DNA from: Siphonodentalium dalli
Taxonomy: Eukaryota; Mollusca; Scaphopoda; Gadilida; Siphonodentaliidae
Direction: 5' to 3'
DNA: 64,000 nt
Assembly: GCA_032622095.1 (NCBI GenBank)
Contig: CP136061.1
Location: 193,202,369 to 193,266,368, forward strand
Numbering within the stretch: the first letter of the stretch is position 1; each line of letters begins with the position of its first letter. The translations under genes and the position numbers were made by a program. Shown in pieces: positions 12,230 through 23,142 of this stretch. Below the pieces are notes generated by a model. That model did no database searches and was not told where the DNA came from. It worked only from the letters and a program-made list of their open reading frames with translations.

Positions 12230-13345
12230 GAAATCAGCATTTTCATATAAACAAAGATGAATAACTATAGAACAAAAAACCAAAACAAACATTTGAATGT
12301 GCCATTAACTGTCCTCATAGTGGTGAACATCCATACAAAATTTCATTGAGATCCGAGCATTACTGTTCAAGTTATGAGCTGAACAGACATCGGATGGATC
12401 AAACAGCCAACATTTCCAGATAAACAAAGATGAATTACTCTAGAATGGAAAAGCAGAACAGAACAATGGAACCCCCTATTGAATGTCCTCATAGCAGTGA
12501 ACATCTATACCAAATTCCATTGAGATCCCAGCACAACTGTTGAAGTTACGACATGAAGACACCAGACGGACCAAAAAGCCAACATTTATTTCCAGATGAA
12601 CAAAGATGAGTAACTCTAGAATGGAAAAGCGGAACAAAACGATGGAACCCTCTTTTTAATGTCCTCATAGTAGTGAACATCCATACCAAATCCCATTGAG
12701 ATCCCAGTACAACTGTCGAAGTTACAATATGAACAGACACCAGACGAACCAAAAAGCCAACATTTTCAGATGAACAAAGATGTATAACTCTAGAATGGAA
12801 AATCCGAACAAAACGATGGAACCCTCTATTGAATGCCCTCATAGTAGTGAACATCCATACAGAATTTCATTGAGATCCGAGCACTACTGTTCAGGTTATG
12901 ACATGAACAGACACCAGATGGACCAAAACTCCAACATTTCAAGATAAACAAAGATGAATAACTCTAGAATGGAAAATCGGAACAAAACGATGGAACCCTC
13001 TATTTAATGTCCTCATAGTTGTGAACATCCACACCAAATTTGGTTGAGATCCCAGCACAACTGTTGAAGTTACGACATGAACAGACACCAGACGTACCAA
13101 AAAGCCACTATTTCCAGATAAACAAAGATGAATAACTCTAGAATGGAAAATCCAAACAAAACGATGGAACCCTCTATTAAATGTCCTCATAATAGTGAAC
13201 ATCCATACCTAATTTCATTGAGATCCGAGCACTACTGTTCAAGTTATGACACGAACAGACATCGGACGGACGTACGGACGGACGGACGGACGGACTGACA
13301 GGTGCAAAACAGTATACCCCCCTTTTTTTTTAAAAAGGGGTTATA
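12230..13345. repeat. Pearl-like element, five to six units of about 175 bp
   Basis: AAAGCCAACATTT-type motifs recur at about 12401, 12574, 12751, 12925 and 13100, a spacing of 173-178 bp. Each unit has AAACAAAGATGAATAACTCT and GTGAACATCCATACCAAATT. The array ends with a GGACGGACGGACGG microsatellite (13256-13290), then AGTATACCCCCC, a T run and AAAAAGGGGTTATAAT. Long open frames here repeat every 58 or so residues and are not genes. Confidence 0.85.
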
Positions 13346-14540
13346 ATAATTTTATTACTATAGTGGCATGTGTAATTTGCAATTATACAAATTATGTCAC
13401 ATAACATAAAGTTATAACACCTAGCCCATAGGATCTATAAGTCACTTTATATACATGTATACATCAAATTAATAGATATAAGCGTATGCGGGGTAATGTT
13501 AACAAAGAACGTCTTAGTAAAAAAAATGTATGTACATATCTAGCTGTTTGGCGTGGAAATGTGTTTTATATACCGGTAGTGTACACTGTAAATATGTTTG
13601 TTTGTTTTTCAAAAATAAGTTTCAGTGTTTAAACATCATTTATATCTTTAGGCCAAATAAAAAAAATCACTTGTTTCCAATTTGTTTCCCAAATAAATCC
13701 AACCAACCAGCCAGGGAAATGTATTGCAAATTTATAGCAGACCAATACCTTCATTGGATTCCTCGATGTCTTGCAGTGTGTCATTATCAGTATCATTGTA
13801 TGTTGCTGAAGTTTTTTCTTCATTTAATGCATAACATGTGAACGTGTCACCAATGACCTTCGGTACTGCATCAGTCTTTCAGACTTCTCCTAGAAACAGA
13901 AAACATTAAATGTGAAATACATGTATAGATATACATCAGAAATCATAGATTCAGTCAGAGTTGATGTCAATCTGTGCTAGAGTGATGATTTTCACTGGTA
14001 AATATTATGTCATACTCTTGGGCTCCAAATAAACATGCATGCACGTTTATTATTTTCTTGGAAATACACCCTCCCCCCCCTGCACAGTGCTTATTTGGGT
14101 CTGCACGTTTATTAATTTTGAGGCTATGAAAATTTAAATCAGCACAAACTCAAGATTTCTATATCAATATGGTGAGCTTATAGCTTTATACATGTACATA
14201 TTCATGTATATGGCATACATGTGAATATTTAAATATTGAATAATTCACCACATACCGGTAGTATGTTGATTCCTATACTTGACATACTATAAAAATAGTT
14301 TGTTTAACCACAGTTATGTTGATGTTTTGCCACAGGGCCTGCACTTTTATTTGGAGCTAAAGTGACAACTACTAGTACTACACGTGGTGGCATCAAGATA
14401 CGTTTATGTCGCGGTAAGGGCTGGACTGTTGTACATGTATGAACAGAACACTGACAAATCATTAAATGTGTAGAATCTGAGAAAAAATAATCAGCTATTT
14501 CTCACCTTATGTCATGAGACTGCAACGTTAACCTGCAAGA
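13346..14540. other. ATR intron, no supported gene
   Basis: Apart from the candidate exon at 13749-13889, this is A+T-rich intron with several ATACCGGTA and ACATGTAT motifs. No transposon ends were seen. Confidence 0.4.
13749..13889 (-). CDS. Candidate internal exon of a nested unknown gene
   Basis: The minus strand has an acceptor TTTCTAG and a donor GTATTGG around 141 bp. One frame reads DTFTCYALNEEKTSATYNDT then DNDTLQDIEESNE, but it has a stop near its 5' end. The other open frame ends early. The acidic composition resembles the sequence near 11.9 kb. No homologue comes to mind. Confidence 0.22.
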
Positions 14541-16330
14541 TCATGGACATATTGTGGATGTCAAGTGGGGTTGTTTGTCCACAGCCCTGTGGGGTCGTTT
14601 GGATTATAATTTGTTCTCCCTATACTCATAGGACCTTGGGGTGACTTGGAATTGTATGCAACAGGACCTTGTCCTGTAGGCTGTACCCTATAGAATGACA
14701 TACTTTCGTACCCTACAAAGCCAAGGAAAAGCGACCCAATAATGACTTGTACAGTAATGAGACAGCAACCCCACAACGTGCAACATCACGGACAAACTGT
14801 GCAGTACATGTGGGGTTGTTAGCCCAAATCACTGTGGGGTTGTTAGCTCAAAGCAATGTGGGATAATTAAAGTTGACTTTCGAATCATTCTATTGGTTAT
14901 GGAGATGAGACAGGAACCCCTCAATGTGTCAAATCGAGAATTCATGAGGGATTGTTAGCCTGAAAGCCTTGTCAGGTCGATTTGCGTTAAATTATAAATT
15001 GTTCTTTTTTCCACATGACCTTGGACTGTCCTTTAGTGTTGAAACGATTAGCGATTTTAAGGAATCGACTAGTCGCCAGAGGTAATCGACTACTAGTCGA
15101 CTAGTCGGAACCCTTCTAAGAGTTCCAGTTTCTATGCCCATATGACGTATAAAATGAGCCATGTGGCATCGCAGTTTTGAGTATCCAACTCTTCATTTCA
15201 GAACGTTCAAACGAAAAGCACGTGAACGATATAATCTCACGTTTTGCCCATTTGTCTCCCAATTTGATGTCTTAAACGCGACTCTCCTGCAACCTCCATA
15301 TAATCTCACGTTTTGGGGAATGCAGGTAATAAAAACATTTTATTTAAACAAAATTGTCGCCGGTAACCAGGAAATAAATAGGCAAGTCTATTGTATTTCT
15401 GAATTGAAGCCTCATGTCGCGGGGGGTGGGTATGTGGGTATTATAATGATCTAGAATCTATTCAGTTACTGAGTTGAATTTACCAGCTTGACTTGTCGCG
15501 AATTATGTTTCGTATATCATTGAAGCCATTGTGTTGCATCATTACTCTAGTATTACACGTGCCACAGTGAGAAGTTATCACTGGTCAATTGCGTCCCATG
15601 GAACTAGACAGTGTTCAGTCGGCAGCTATACTTCATGTCTTTGATGATCAACATAAATGAAACCGCGCCTACACTTGCATACATTGGGTTCAGTTCATGC
15701 CATGGAGTTCACCGCCCGTGCATGACTGGCAGTGGCATCGTTAAAGGAACAATACAATAAGGTTTTAAGAAGTTAATATGTGTTAACCGTTACATATTAT
15801 GTGATAATATGGCCGTGCAATGGCACTGCTGTCATGATAGCAGATAGGTAGTGCTTTTTCCCACGACTAGTCGACTAGCAGATTTCGGGATCGACTAATT
15901 CAATAATCGCGTCGATTTCGACTAGTCGATTAATCGTTTCAACACTACTGTCCTTTATAGTTGAATGGCATACACGAGCACACACCGAGCCATGAACAGG
16001 CGACCCAACAATGACCCACCTTATGTCATGACTCATGAGACTGCAACCGAAACCTGGAAGATCATGGACATATTGTGGATGTCAAGTGGGGTTGTTTGCC
16101 CACAGCCTTGTGGGGTCGTTTGATTATAGTTTGTTCTCCCTATTTTCATAGGACCTTGACCTGTCCATTATATTCATGTGACACACATGGGAACCCCCTG
16201 AGCCATGGACGAGTACTAGTAACACAACGACTCACCATACGTCACATGGCTGTAAACCTAACATGCAAGATCACAGACATATTGTAAAGGTCATGTTGGG
16301 TTGTTTACCCACAAGCTTATGGGGTCTTAT
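14540..16330. repeat. GTGGGGTTGTT repeat region, interrupted by a hAT-like element
   Basis: It is the same family as 9060-10340, with TCAAGTGGGGTTGTTTG near 14560 and 16083 and GGACAAACTGTnCAnnACATG near 14791. The stretch GACTGTCCTT/TATAGTTGAATGG is split by the element at 15034-15947. The uninterrupted form is seen at about 9740. Confidence 0.75.
15034..15947. mobile_element. hAT-like non-autonomous element, 914 bp, with 8-bp duplication
   Basis: It is flanked by CTGTCCTT at 15026-15033 and 15948-15955. Terminal inverted repeats are TAGTGTTGAAACGATTA and, inverted, TAGTGTTGAAACGATTA, with CGACTAGTCGA-rich subterminal palindromes. An 8-bp duplication and short terminal repeats fit hAT elements. 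There is no transposase; the 97-codon open frame at 15161-15454 shows no known domain. Confidence 0.88.
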
Positions 16331-17175
16331 GATCAAATTATCAATTGTTCTCACTATGTCAAAGAACAAACGGAAGTGGTTAGTGCCACGTTATTTTTTT
16401 TACGTGGTTCTAACACTCGAAACTGGATCTGCGTTCATGAACGCCGGGAAATAATGGCATCAGCTACATCGAAAGTCAGACTCTTTTGCCGAGTTTTGGG
16501 TCTCTTAAAGGTCATAGATTCATGCACAATTTACATGTATGTGACACCTGTTAAAACTGCTATAGTCACGAAATTGGTGTTAGCGGCTCAAATTCTCATG
16601 TTTGAAAGCCGGGAAATATCGTGTCGGGGGTCGGGGAGTTCATCACCCGACTAAAAATAGTTCACTGTGTCTGTGAATAACAATTTACACCGAGCCATGT
16701 GTGCTCATCTTGCGTCAAAATCACCAAAATTTATTGTTATGCCACTTATGGTCAATAGTTTCATTTTTGATGTACCCATTGGTGTTATACTTATAGAGTT
16801 TACCTTTGGCAAAACGTGATGAGAATGAGTCTTATTGACTCTTAATTCTTGAGATGTGACACTTGAATCTTGATTAAATATTTTCTTGTCACCTATTTTC
16901 ACTATTTCCAATAGACAAAAAATCTTTTAAATATCACCACTAGGCCTACCATCATCATGAGTATAAACAATGACAGTGTCCATACCTTCGCTATTTCGGA
17001 AATATGCGAATATCGTCTCCGATGCTGACGATTCAGCGTCCTTGGATACGATACGCATTTACAATTCTCAGAATTTTCCGATTTCTCACGATCGCAGACG
17101 TCACTGTGTTCGCACTTCCACACTGCTCATTTGCGTTAAAACCCGTCGATTTTGGTTTCCTTCCACCGACCATAC

Positions 17176-17245
17176 CTAGAGTAGGTTTAACACCTTTTCT
17201 CTGTTTTACCAAATTGCTCAATGTTTTCGCTTTTATAGCAACCAT
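17176..17245 (-). CDS. Candidate first exon of a nested unknown gene
   Basis: An ATG at 17245 lies 65-75 bp downstream of an NRF-1/ETS site pair. It opens the frame MVAIKAKTLSNLVKQRKGVK then PTL, followed by a donor-like GTATGG (17175-17174) leaving one G. Unspliced, the frame runs 70 codons to 17033 (basic, ending VNAYRIQGR). I do not recognise the product. The promoter is better supported than the exon. Confidence 0.3.
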
Positions 17246-17284
17246 TTTCTCATAAATATCAGAAAGAAATAGCGGAAATGTCAA

Positions 17285-17352
17285 TTTATATTTTACGGGA
17301 AGTGACCTCTGCGCATGCGCACACCTTGTCACTAATGCGATCAGCCAATCAG
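17285..17352 (-). promoter_or_regulatory. Candidate TATA-less promoter: NRF-1, ETS and CCAAT motifs
   Basis: TGCGCATGCGCA at 17310-17321 is a perfect palindromic NRF-1 site. CGGGAAGTG at 17297-17305 fits an ETS site, and GCCAATCAG at 17344-17352 contains a CCAAT box. This trio is typical of housekeeping promoters and is rare in the surrounding A+T-rich intron. It could be bidirectional. Confidence 0.45.
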
Positions 17353-18429
17353 ATTCATCCTTTCTTGTTCTGATCAGATTTCTGGGAAAGGTACTGATTT
17401 GACCGGGAAATTCTCTTCAAAACGAGTCTAGTTAACCAAACATTCACGAGTGCATTGAAAAGCAATTGTTCTAGTTGTAATAAATAAATTTTGGTTGGGT
17501 TATTACAAGGGCTAAAACAGAATTAAAAACAGAATTTAAAACACAATTTTTTTTTAAATTATCACAATTTATTAACTAGATCCTGTACAAACGAAAAACT
17601 TACCCATCTCAAAATCGAAAATTTATCGGAGAATTGATCATTTTTCACCCGCATCCTATAAATTAACCATTCAATGATAAAAAAAAATGAAATTGTTACT
17701 TAAGAGTAAATTGGGTACCTTTTTTTCAAACATCTCAATTGTTTGTCATTATCAATTGTTTGTCATTATCGAAAATATTCTGAGGTGCATCCATTAGTTA
17801 TTCTTGACAATCATGACATGTGATTTCGACGAACTCTGCGTGCTCAACTTTTGAACTTCGCCACGGCTATGCGAATTTTAAACAGCTCATCAAAAACATC
17901 GAATGAAAAACAGAATAATCATATATATTATATATAATGACCGGCTGCGACTTAGGCCCTGCCACTAAATCTGACAAAGACGGAGGAAAAATGTGCTTCA
18001 CTCCTTCAGATTAAATATAGTTCCCACACCAGACGACGGAAGTTTGACAAAACGGCATTATAACTTCTCGGAATTGAACACCAAAACGAAATATAAATCG
18101 GGATATGTTCTGGAATTGTTATAATTGTGAAAATGGCACGATGATTATAGTATTTTAACTCATGGCTAGGATTCACACAAATTAAGATTCCCATTTGACT
18201 TACCTTCTATGTAGATCGTGGTGTCATGGCAGCCGACGTCAGAACAAAATGCCGTGCAAATCTCGTCAAGTCTCGCGCAATCTCTTCTCATCCGATAATC
18301 AGCGATAGTGCTTCAAATTCGCGAGTTACGGTGTTGTCCATCGAAAACCATTTTGAAAGTGTCCATGGGCTTGACAAAAACGTAATGGGGTTTATTTTTG
18401 TATTGATCCTGCAACCCCAGTACGTTGAA

Positions 18430-18610
18430 AAATACAGCAATCACGAACAGCATGTGGGGTCGACCCCACATGCTAAAACAACCCCACATTGTCTATATGG
18501 ACACAAGGAAGACCCCACATTGTCGCCCCACTAAGAGCGGACGGACAGACGGACGGACAGACTGATAACATAATACGACCTTTTTTCAAAAAGGGCGTAT
18601 AACAATTATA
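18430..18610. repeat. GTGGGG palindrome with pearl-like tail
   Basis: CATGTGGGGTCGACCCCACATG forms a perfect palindrome near 18450-18471, followed by more CCCCACATTG units. A GGACGGACAGACGGACGG microsatellite (18538-18560) and TACGACCTTTTTTCAAAAAG then GGCGTATAA (hairpin) follow. This links the GTGGGG family to the pearl-like architecture. Confidence 0.65.
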
Positions 18611-18761
18611 ACTGTGTGGGAGAATCCATTTAGTATAGAAAGGGTTAAGGCCAAATAAATAAAAATTCAATGAAATTTTCTTTTAAAAAGTCTTGTCAAA
18701 CATTTAAAAAAAATATACTGTCTGTTATATTGGATTTGAACAATGGAAATGAATTTTGTTT

Positions 18762-18822
18762 TCAAAATCTAGAAAACATACTCTAGAAACGAGTATGTTT
18801 TCTAGATTTCGAATTTTTTTTA
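18762..18822. repeat. Hairpin AATCTAGAAAACATACTC
   Basis: An 18-bp arm AATCTAGAAAACATACTC pairs with GAGTATGTTTTCTAGATT across a 7-base loop. Related sequence (CAAAATCTGGAAAACATACTCC) occurs near 537-558, so this is a dispersed element. Confidence 0.6.
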
Positions 18823-19616
18823 AAATAAATAACCTCCCTCATCTCAAAATTGAGATCTAATTGCCTGAGAACAAAGATATTTTATTTTAATGGCCGAAAT
18901 GTGTATATGTTTTTGATTGAAAATCTATCTTTTAAAACAATCCAAGTGAAATATGTGTAAAATCAGATGTGAGTACTGTGTTTATTGTTGGAAATAATAA
19001 CAACAACTAAGTTTCATAGAATTATTTGTTGTTGGAAGAGTTGACGGGAAGATATTGAATATCTTTAAAGACACTATGTGGACTTACTTCAGTGAAAAAA
19101 CAGACAAATTAATAGTATCCAGACAGTATCTCCACTGGATGAATGTAGCAATCAACTGGGATTGTCAAAATTTCTAACCAAATCGACTGTACCCATTTCA
19201 GAACACGGCGTTTGTACTGAACACGAATGTACTTCTTTACTATACTGAATTTATACATGTTACAAAGACCTTGTTTTCTGCCTATTTGGATATCAAATTT
19301 ATGAAAACAACCTACTTTTTCATGATTATTTGTTATTCCATTTTGAACACATCAGCGGAGTGTTTCACATTACTTTAAAGGTTTTAACAGGGGAGATGAA
19401 AAACAGAGATTGGCCACAACAGCCATATTTTAGATGACCAATACAAATTTTGATTACTCACAACTGTAAAACACAAATTGTAGGATTTTGTTCCATAAAA
19501 TTGTCCATACATCCATCAATTTCTAGAATTCTTCATAAAATATTTAGCCTCCCAAACTCATTGTATTTTTGACATCTAATAGCCATAGAACAAAGGTATG
19601 TAATTTAATAGACTTA

Positions 19617-19776
19617 CAGTAATGCCCTATATAATCGACTCCTTAACCACAGCAGAATTATGGGTAATATTTCAGGATTTAGTCAGAAATAGCTTTCCGA
19701 TGAATGGCAACAAGCCATATTTCCGACTAAATCCTGAAAAATTACCCATAATTCTGCTGTTTAGGGCATTACTGTA
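19617..19776. mobile_element. TA-type palindromic MITE
   Basis: It begins ACAGTAATGCCCTATATAAT and ends GGGCATTACTGTA, with GACTAAATCCTGAAAAAT in the arms. TA plus CAGT...ACTG ends fit Tc1/mariner MITEs. It ends about 31 bp from the donor of ATR exon 15. Confidence 0.8.
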
Positions 19777-19806
19777 TTATTGAGTTTAGGTTTTTAACTG
19801 GCATAC

Positions 19807-19940
19807 TTTCTGGCGATCTTTGCACTATGCAGCCACCATTGCCCGATCTCCTTGTCTAAGCCGATGTCTCTCTCATGTTGAACCAATGTAAATAAGGTTC
19901 TTCGCAGAGTTAATATAGGTTCCTTGGTCCTGAATGAAGA
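19807..19940 (-). CDS. ATR: ATR exon 15 (FAT)
   Basis: This 134-bp exon encodes SSFRTKEPILTLRRTLFTLV, then QHERDIGLDKEIGQWWLHSA and KIAR(K). It matches SYRAKEPIL.LRR and W.QSAR.ARK of ATR. I chose the acceptor TTCCTTCTCTAG over the AG ten bases downstream because only this choice keeps the frame with the previous exon and restores the six residues before KEP. The donor is GTATGC. Confidence 0.96.
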
Positions 19941-20647
19941 CTAGAGAAGGAAAGGAAAAACTAGATTAGCGGAGAAATGCATTAGATATATATTCTTGAG
20001 ACAAAAAAAAAAGTCAGTAAACCATCAATTTGCAGGTTTTTAATTTTTTTTTCTGCCCACAGACTGGCATAGTAAACATGGGTTATTATAACTTAGCAGG
20101 TCCAGAAAAGTAGGGAGAACTTTGTAATGGATATAAATTAATTTAATCTGATATATAGAAATAACAAATTATGACATTGTAATGCCCATACATTTTATAG
20201 GGATTACCTAGAATGATATATTTATTGATATGATTTTAATATCGGCACAATCATTTTTAACAACACGCATAACTACAGATCTGATTCATATAAAAATACG
20301 GAATGTAAATACAGTCAAAACGAATAGATATTTAAAGTGATCTTTCAAACTATCATAGAAAGTCTTGATTCACTTATTCCGCTGACTAATTAGAGACAGT
20401 ATATGTACCGCAATGGATGATAGGTAATAAAACATCAAATAAACATGGCCAATATACACTGCTTTTCAAATGTATTGTGCTCAGGTTTGCATATACCTTC
20501 GATCGCAATATACCTGATAGTTATCGTTGCCTGTGGTCTTTTGTTGAATACCACACATACACCGTTGCATTTAGCTCCTATTCAATATTTGAAACATAAC
20601 TAATTTCCGTGTGACAGTTTCCTATTTTTGTGTTACCGGTTTACTAC

Positions 20648-21230
20648 CAGAGTCCGCGCTGGACCAAAATTTATTTTTGCCAAATAATTTGCCAAATGAA
20701 AATATTTTTTTGCCAAATTCTATTAGAATTTGCCAAATGTTATCCCGATAGTATCATATTCTGCAACCTTCCTTCAGTTTTATGTTTCGACACTCACAGT
20801 TTGAACATTTGATATCGTTAGGAAAGCGGTTAGTTAATAAATATACTCGCATCTCTATTGTGGTTTAACATACAACAATAAACCAATCACCGAACAATAA
20901 AATGGTAGAAGAGTTGCTTCATCAGAAGGGAACATCACAAGAGGATTAGCTATGTAAACACCACATCACACTAAATACTGGTAATCCCTCCACCCATCGA
21001 TATTAATGCTATCAGATTAACTGCATCTCAATGGAGGTGTTAACTTTTCCGAAACCATATAAATATAATTCTTTTGTAATAGTTTCCTAAAATGAATGGT
21101 ATTAATTGACGATATTTTTCAACTTTATTGAGGAATTATAAATTGACTTGCCAAAACTTTTGGCAAATGAAAATATGTTTTGGCAAATGTGAATTATTTT
21201 TGCCATTGGCAAATGGCAGCGCAAACCCTG
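20648..21230. mobile_element. hAT-like MITE, 583 bp
   Basis: It is flanked by TTTACTAC (20640-20647) and TTTACCAC (21231-21238), 7 of 8 identical. The ends are CAGAGTCCGCGCTG and, inverted, CAGGGTTTGCGCTG. Inside, TTTGCCAAATGAAAATATTTT and its variants recur. The interrupted host sequence (TTTCGTGTTAC...CTACGGTGA) is present uninterrupted and inverted at about 31340-31420. Confidence 0.8.
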
Positions 21231-21461
21231 TTTACCACTACGGTGAAAATTTGAAATCCAAATTCGAAATAAAATGGTCCAACGTGGGCCTTTTTTTTTC
21301 AATGCGGCTATGCCGAGAATCAAAACCCTTTTTTTTTGGCCTTGTAGCATACTTTTAGTGAACAAAGTGGAACATCAAAAATATCACATTGAAGAAGTTC
21401 ATGAGAAAACAAATCAGATGAAATACTTCAAATAGATCGAACATTTTCAAAAACAAGACTG

Positions 21462-21763
21462 AATTTAGTGTGTCTCACATTTGCAGAATGAATTTAGTTG
21501 GCTAGCATCACCAAATTCACCCTCTGGGGACCTCATTCTGCTTAGGCCTAAACTGGATATAGAAACTCAACTGAAGGGGAAAAAGTAACTAAAACAATGT
21601 TAATTTGAGACTATAGATACTTCCCAGAAGATGAGGTCTAAGCAGAATGAGGTCCCCATAGGGTGATTTTGGTGATGCTAGCCCACCGTGCGGGATAGTG
21701 TTACTAAATTTACCCTCTGGGGACCTCATTCTGCAAATGTCAGACACACTAAATTCAGACTTC
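21462..21763. mobile_element. Palindromic hAT-like MITE (GAGGTCCCCAGAGGGTGAAT family), copy 1
   Basis: It shares CACCCTCTGGGGACCTCATT with the other copies and ends in TTTAGTGTGTCT repeats in both orientations. No clear 8-bp duplication was seen. It lies just outside the 7.4-kb element. Confidence 0.75.
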
Positions 21764-21821
21764 AAACGTATCTCAAAACTTCAGAGTTTCAAAATTCAAT
21801 ATTTATAATTTGGTTCATTTA

Positions 21822-21830
21822 CTGATACCT
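21822..21830. repeat. Target-site duplication, left copy (CTGATACCT)
   Basis: It is identical to 29263-29271. On the minus strand it reads AGGTATCAG, a second copy of the ATR exon 14 donor junction, now 7.4 kb downstream in the intron. Confidence 0.88.
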
Positions 21831-22609
21831 CAGTCTCTTTGAAAAGCAGACGAAAATGCTATATCGGATGTACGTCTCCAGAACTCTCTATTAAAGTTAG
21901 GTTCTGTATTGAAGGGATTCCCGCCATTTCATTGGAGAGTGGCACATACTGTGCAGATTTCATTGGTTTATGGCATAGCAGATCGCATAGCAGATCACGT
22001 CAGAGATCAATGATGTGTTGACAATTTTCCCACGCATTGTCAAACTCAAATATTGTTGGAAAACTGAATACAGGCAATATATCCATACCTTACTCATATT
22101 TAAATTCGCGCAGCACTATTTTTCGCTCAGTTTTGAATTAGGGCACTGACAGATTTATTCTATAGTAATACCCTGGATGTGATGATGGTTTCTGTTCTTA
22201 GTCGTTTCTGAAGACACATGATTGTGTATATTAACATGATCATGGCAGATTGACATCATGTAGACCATAACTGAATCATTATGTTGTTGCGATGATGGAT
22301 GTTTATATGCTCCAAATAATTATTCTAATATGGAAATAGTTAAGGACTGGACATACTGGAATGCAGAAAACCACAATTTATTTTCTTTCTGAAAATAGTG
22401 ATCGGCATTCTCATATACTGGTACCACAAAAGTCCAGGAGATCGGGAGGTAGTGTTGCTCATATTGACGGACAAGCTGCGACCATGTTATTTTTAATGTT
22501 TTAGGTATGGTAATGAAGAAAAATCATGAGAGCAAGAAAAAATTTGTAGCCTTCATTGTTTTTTTCCGATTTTTTGGGCATTTTTCTACGTTTTTAGCCA
22601 AAAAATTTC

Positions 22610-22870
22610 AATTTTTTTCAATTTGTAACCATTTCATTTTAGTATGATTTTTGGTGATTAAATTGAATAGTAATTGTGTTAATAATGTTAAATAACTAAT
22701 TTTGCTAAAAAAAATTGAAGAATTTCAAGGTTTTTTTTTTGCGATTTTTTTATCATTTTTGACTTTTTTTTACGCAAAATCGTCCAAATTGCAACCATTT
22801 CATCTTAGTATGATTTTAATGGTTAAATTTACCATTAATTATTTTAATAGTGTTAAATAATTTACAACTT
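22610..22870. repeat. Two-copy repeat in the 3' region of the 7.4-kb element
   Basis: CATTTCATTTTAGTATGATT at about 22630 recurs as CATTTCATCTTAGTATGATT at about 22796, each followed by GGTTAAAT...TTAAATAA. The sequence around it is T-rich on the plus strand. It lies downstream of the coding unit's stop at 23143. Confidence 0.7.
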
Positions 22871-23142
22871 GGCTTCTACAATGTTTTTAAATGGATTTAA
22901 GAAGGTTTCTACTTGTTTCCCAAGTTTTTAACAAAACAATAATTTAATAATTTCCCGAATTTCCACACTTCAAAATATTTCAAATTATTTAGGTGATCAT
23001 AATTCTTAATTTACCGGTACATGTTAATTACTACCGGTAATTAATAAATATATCTATATCTGTTTGTGTTTATATGTCTTATTCGTATTATATGTCTTAT
23101 TCTATGTATGGTGCATTGAGATAGGTATTATATTAGCATATT

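Noticed and set aside
12546-13202. Minus-strand open frames of 87-102 codons with repeated FNRGFHRFV and FHSRVIHLC motifs
   Set aside because: The repeats in the protein follow the 175-bp DNA tandem unit exactly; this is an untranslated pearl-like array.
19807-19929. Alternative acceptor CATTCAG for ATR exon 15
   Set aside because: It would need two extra bases from exon 14, which ends in phase 0; the upstream acceptor TTCCTTCTCTAG fits phase and homology.
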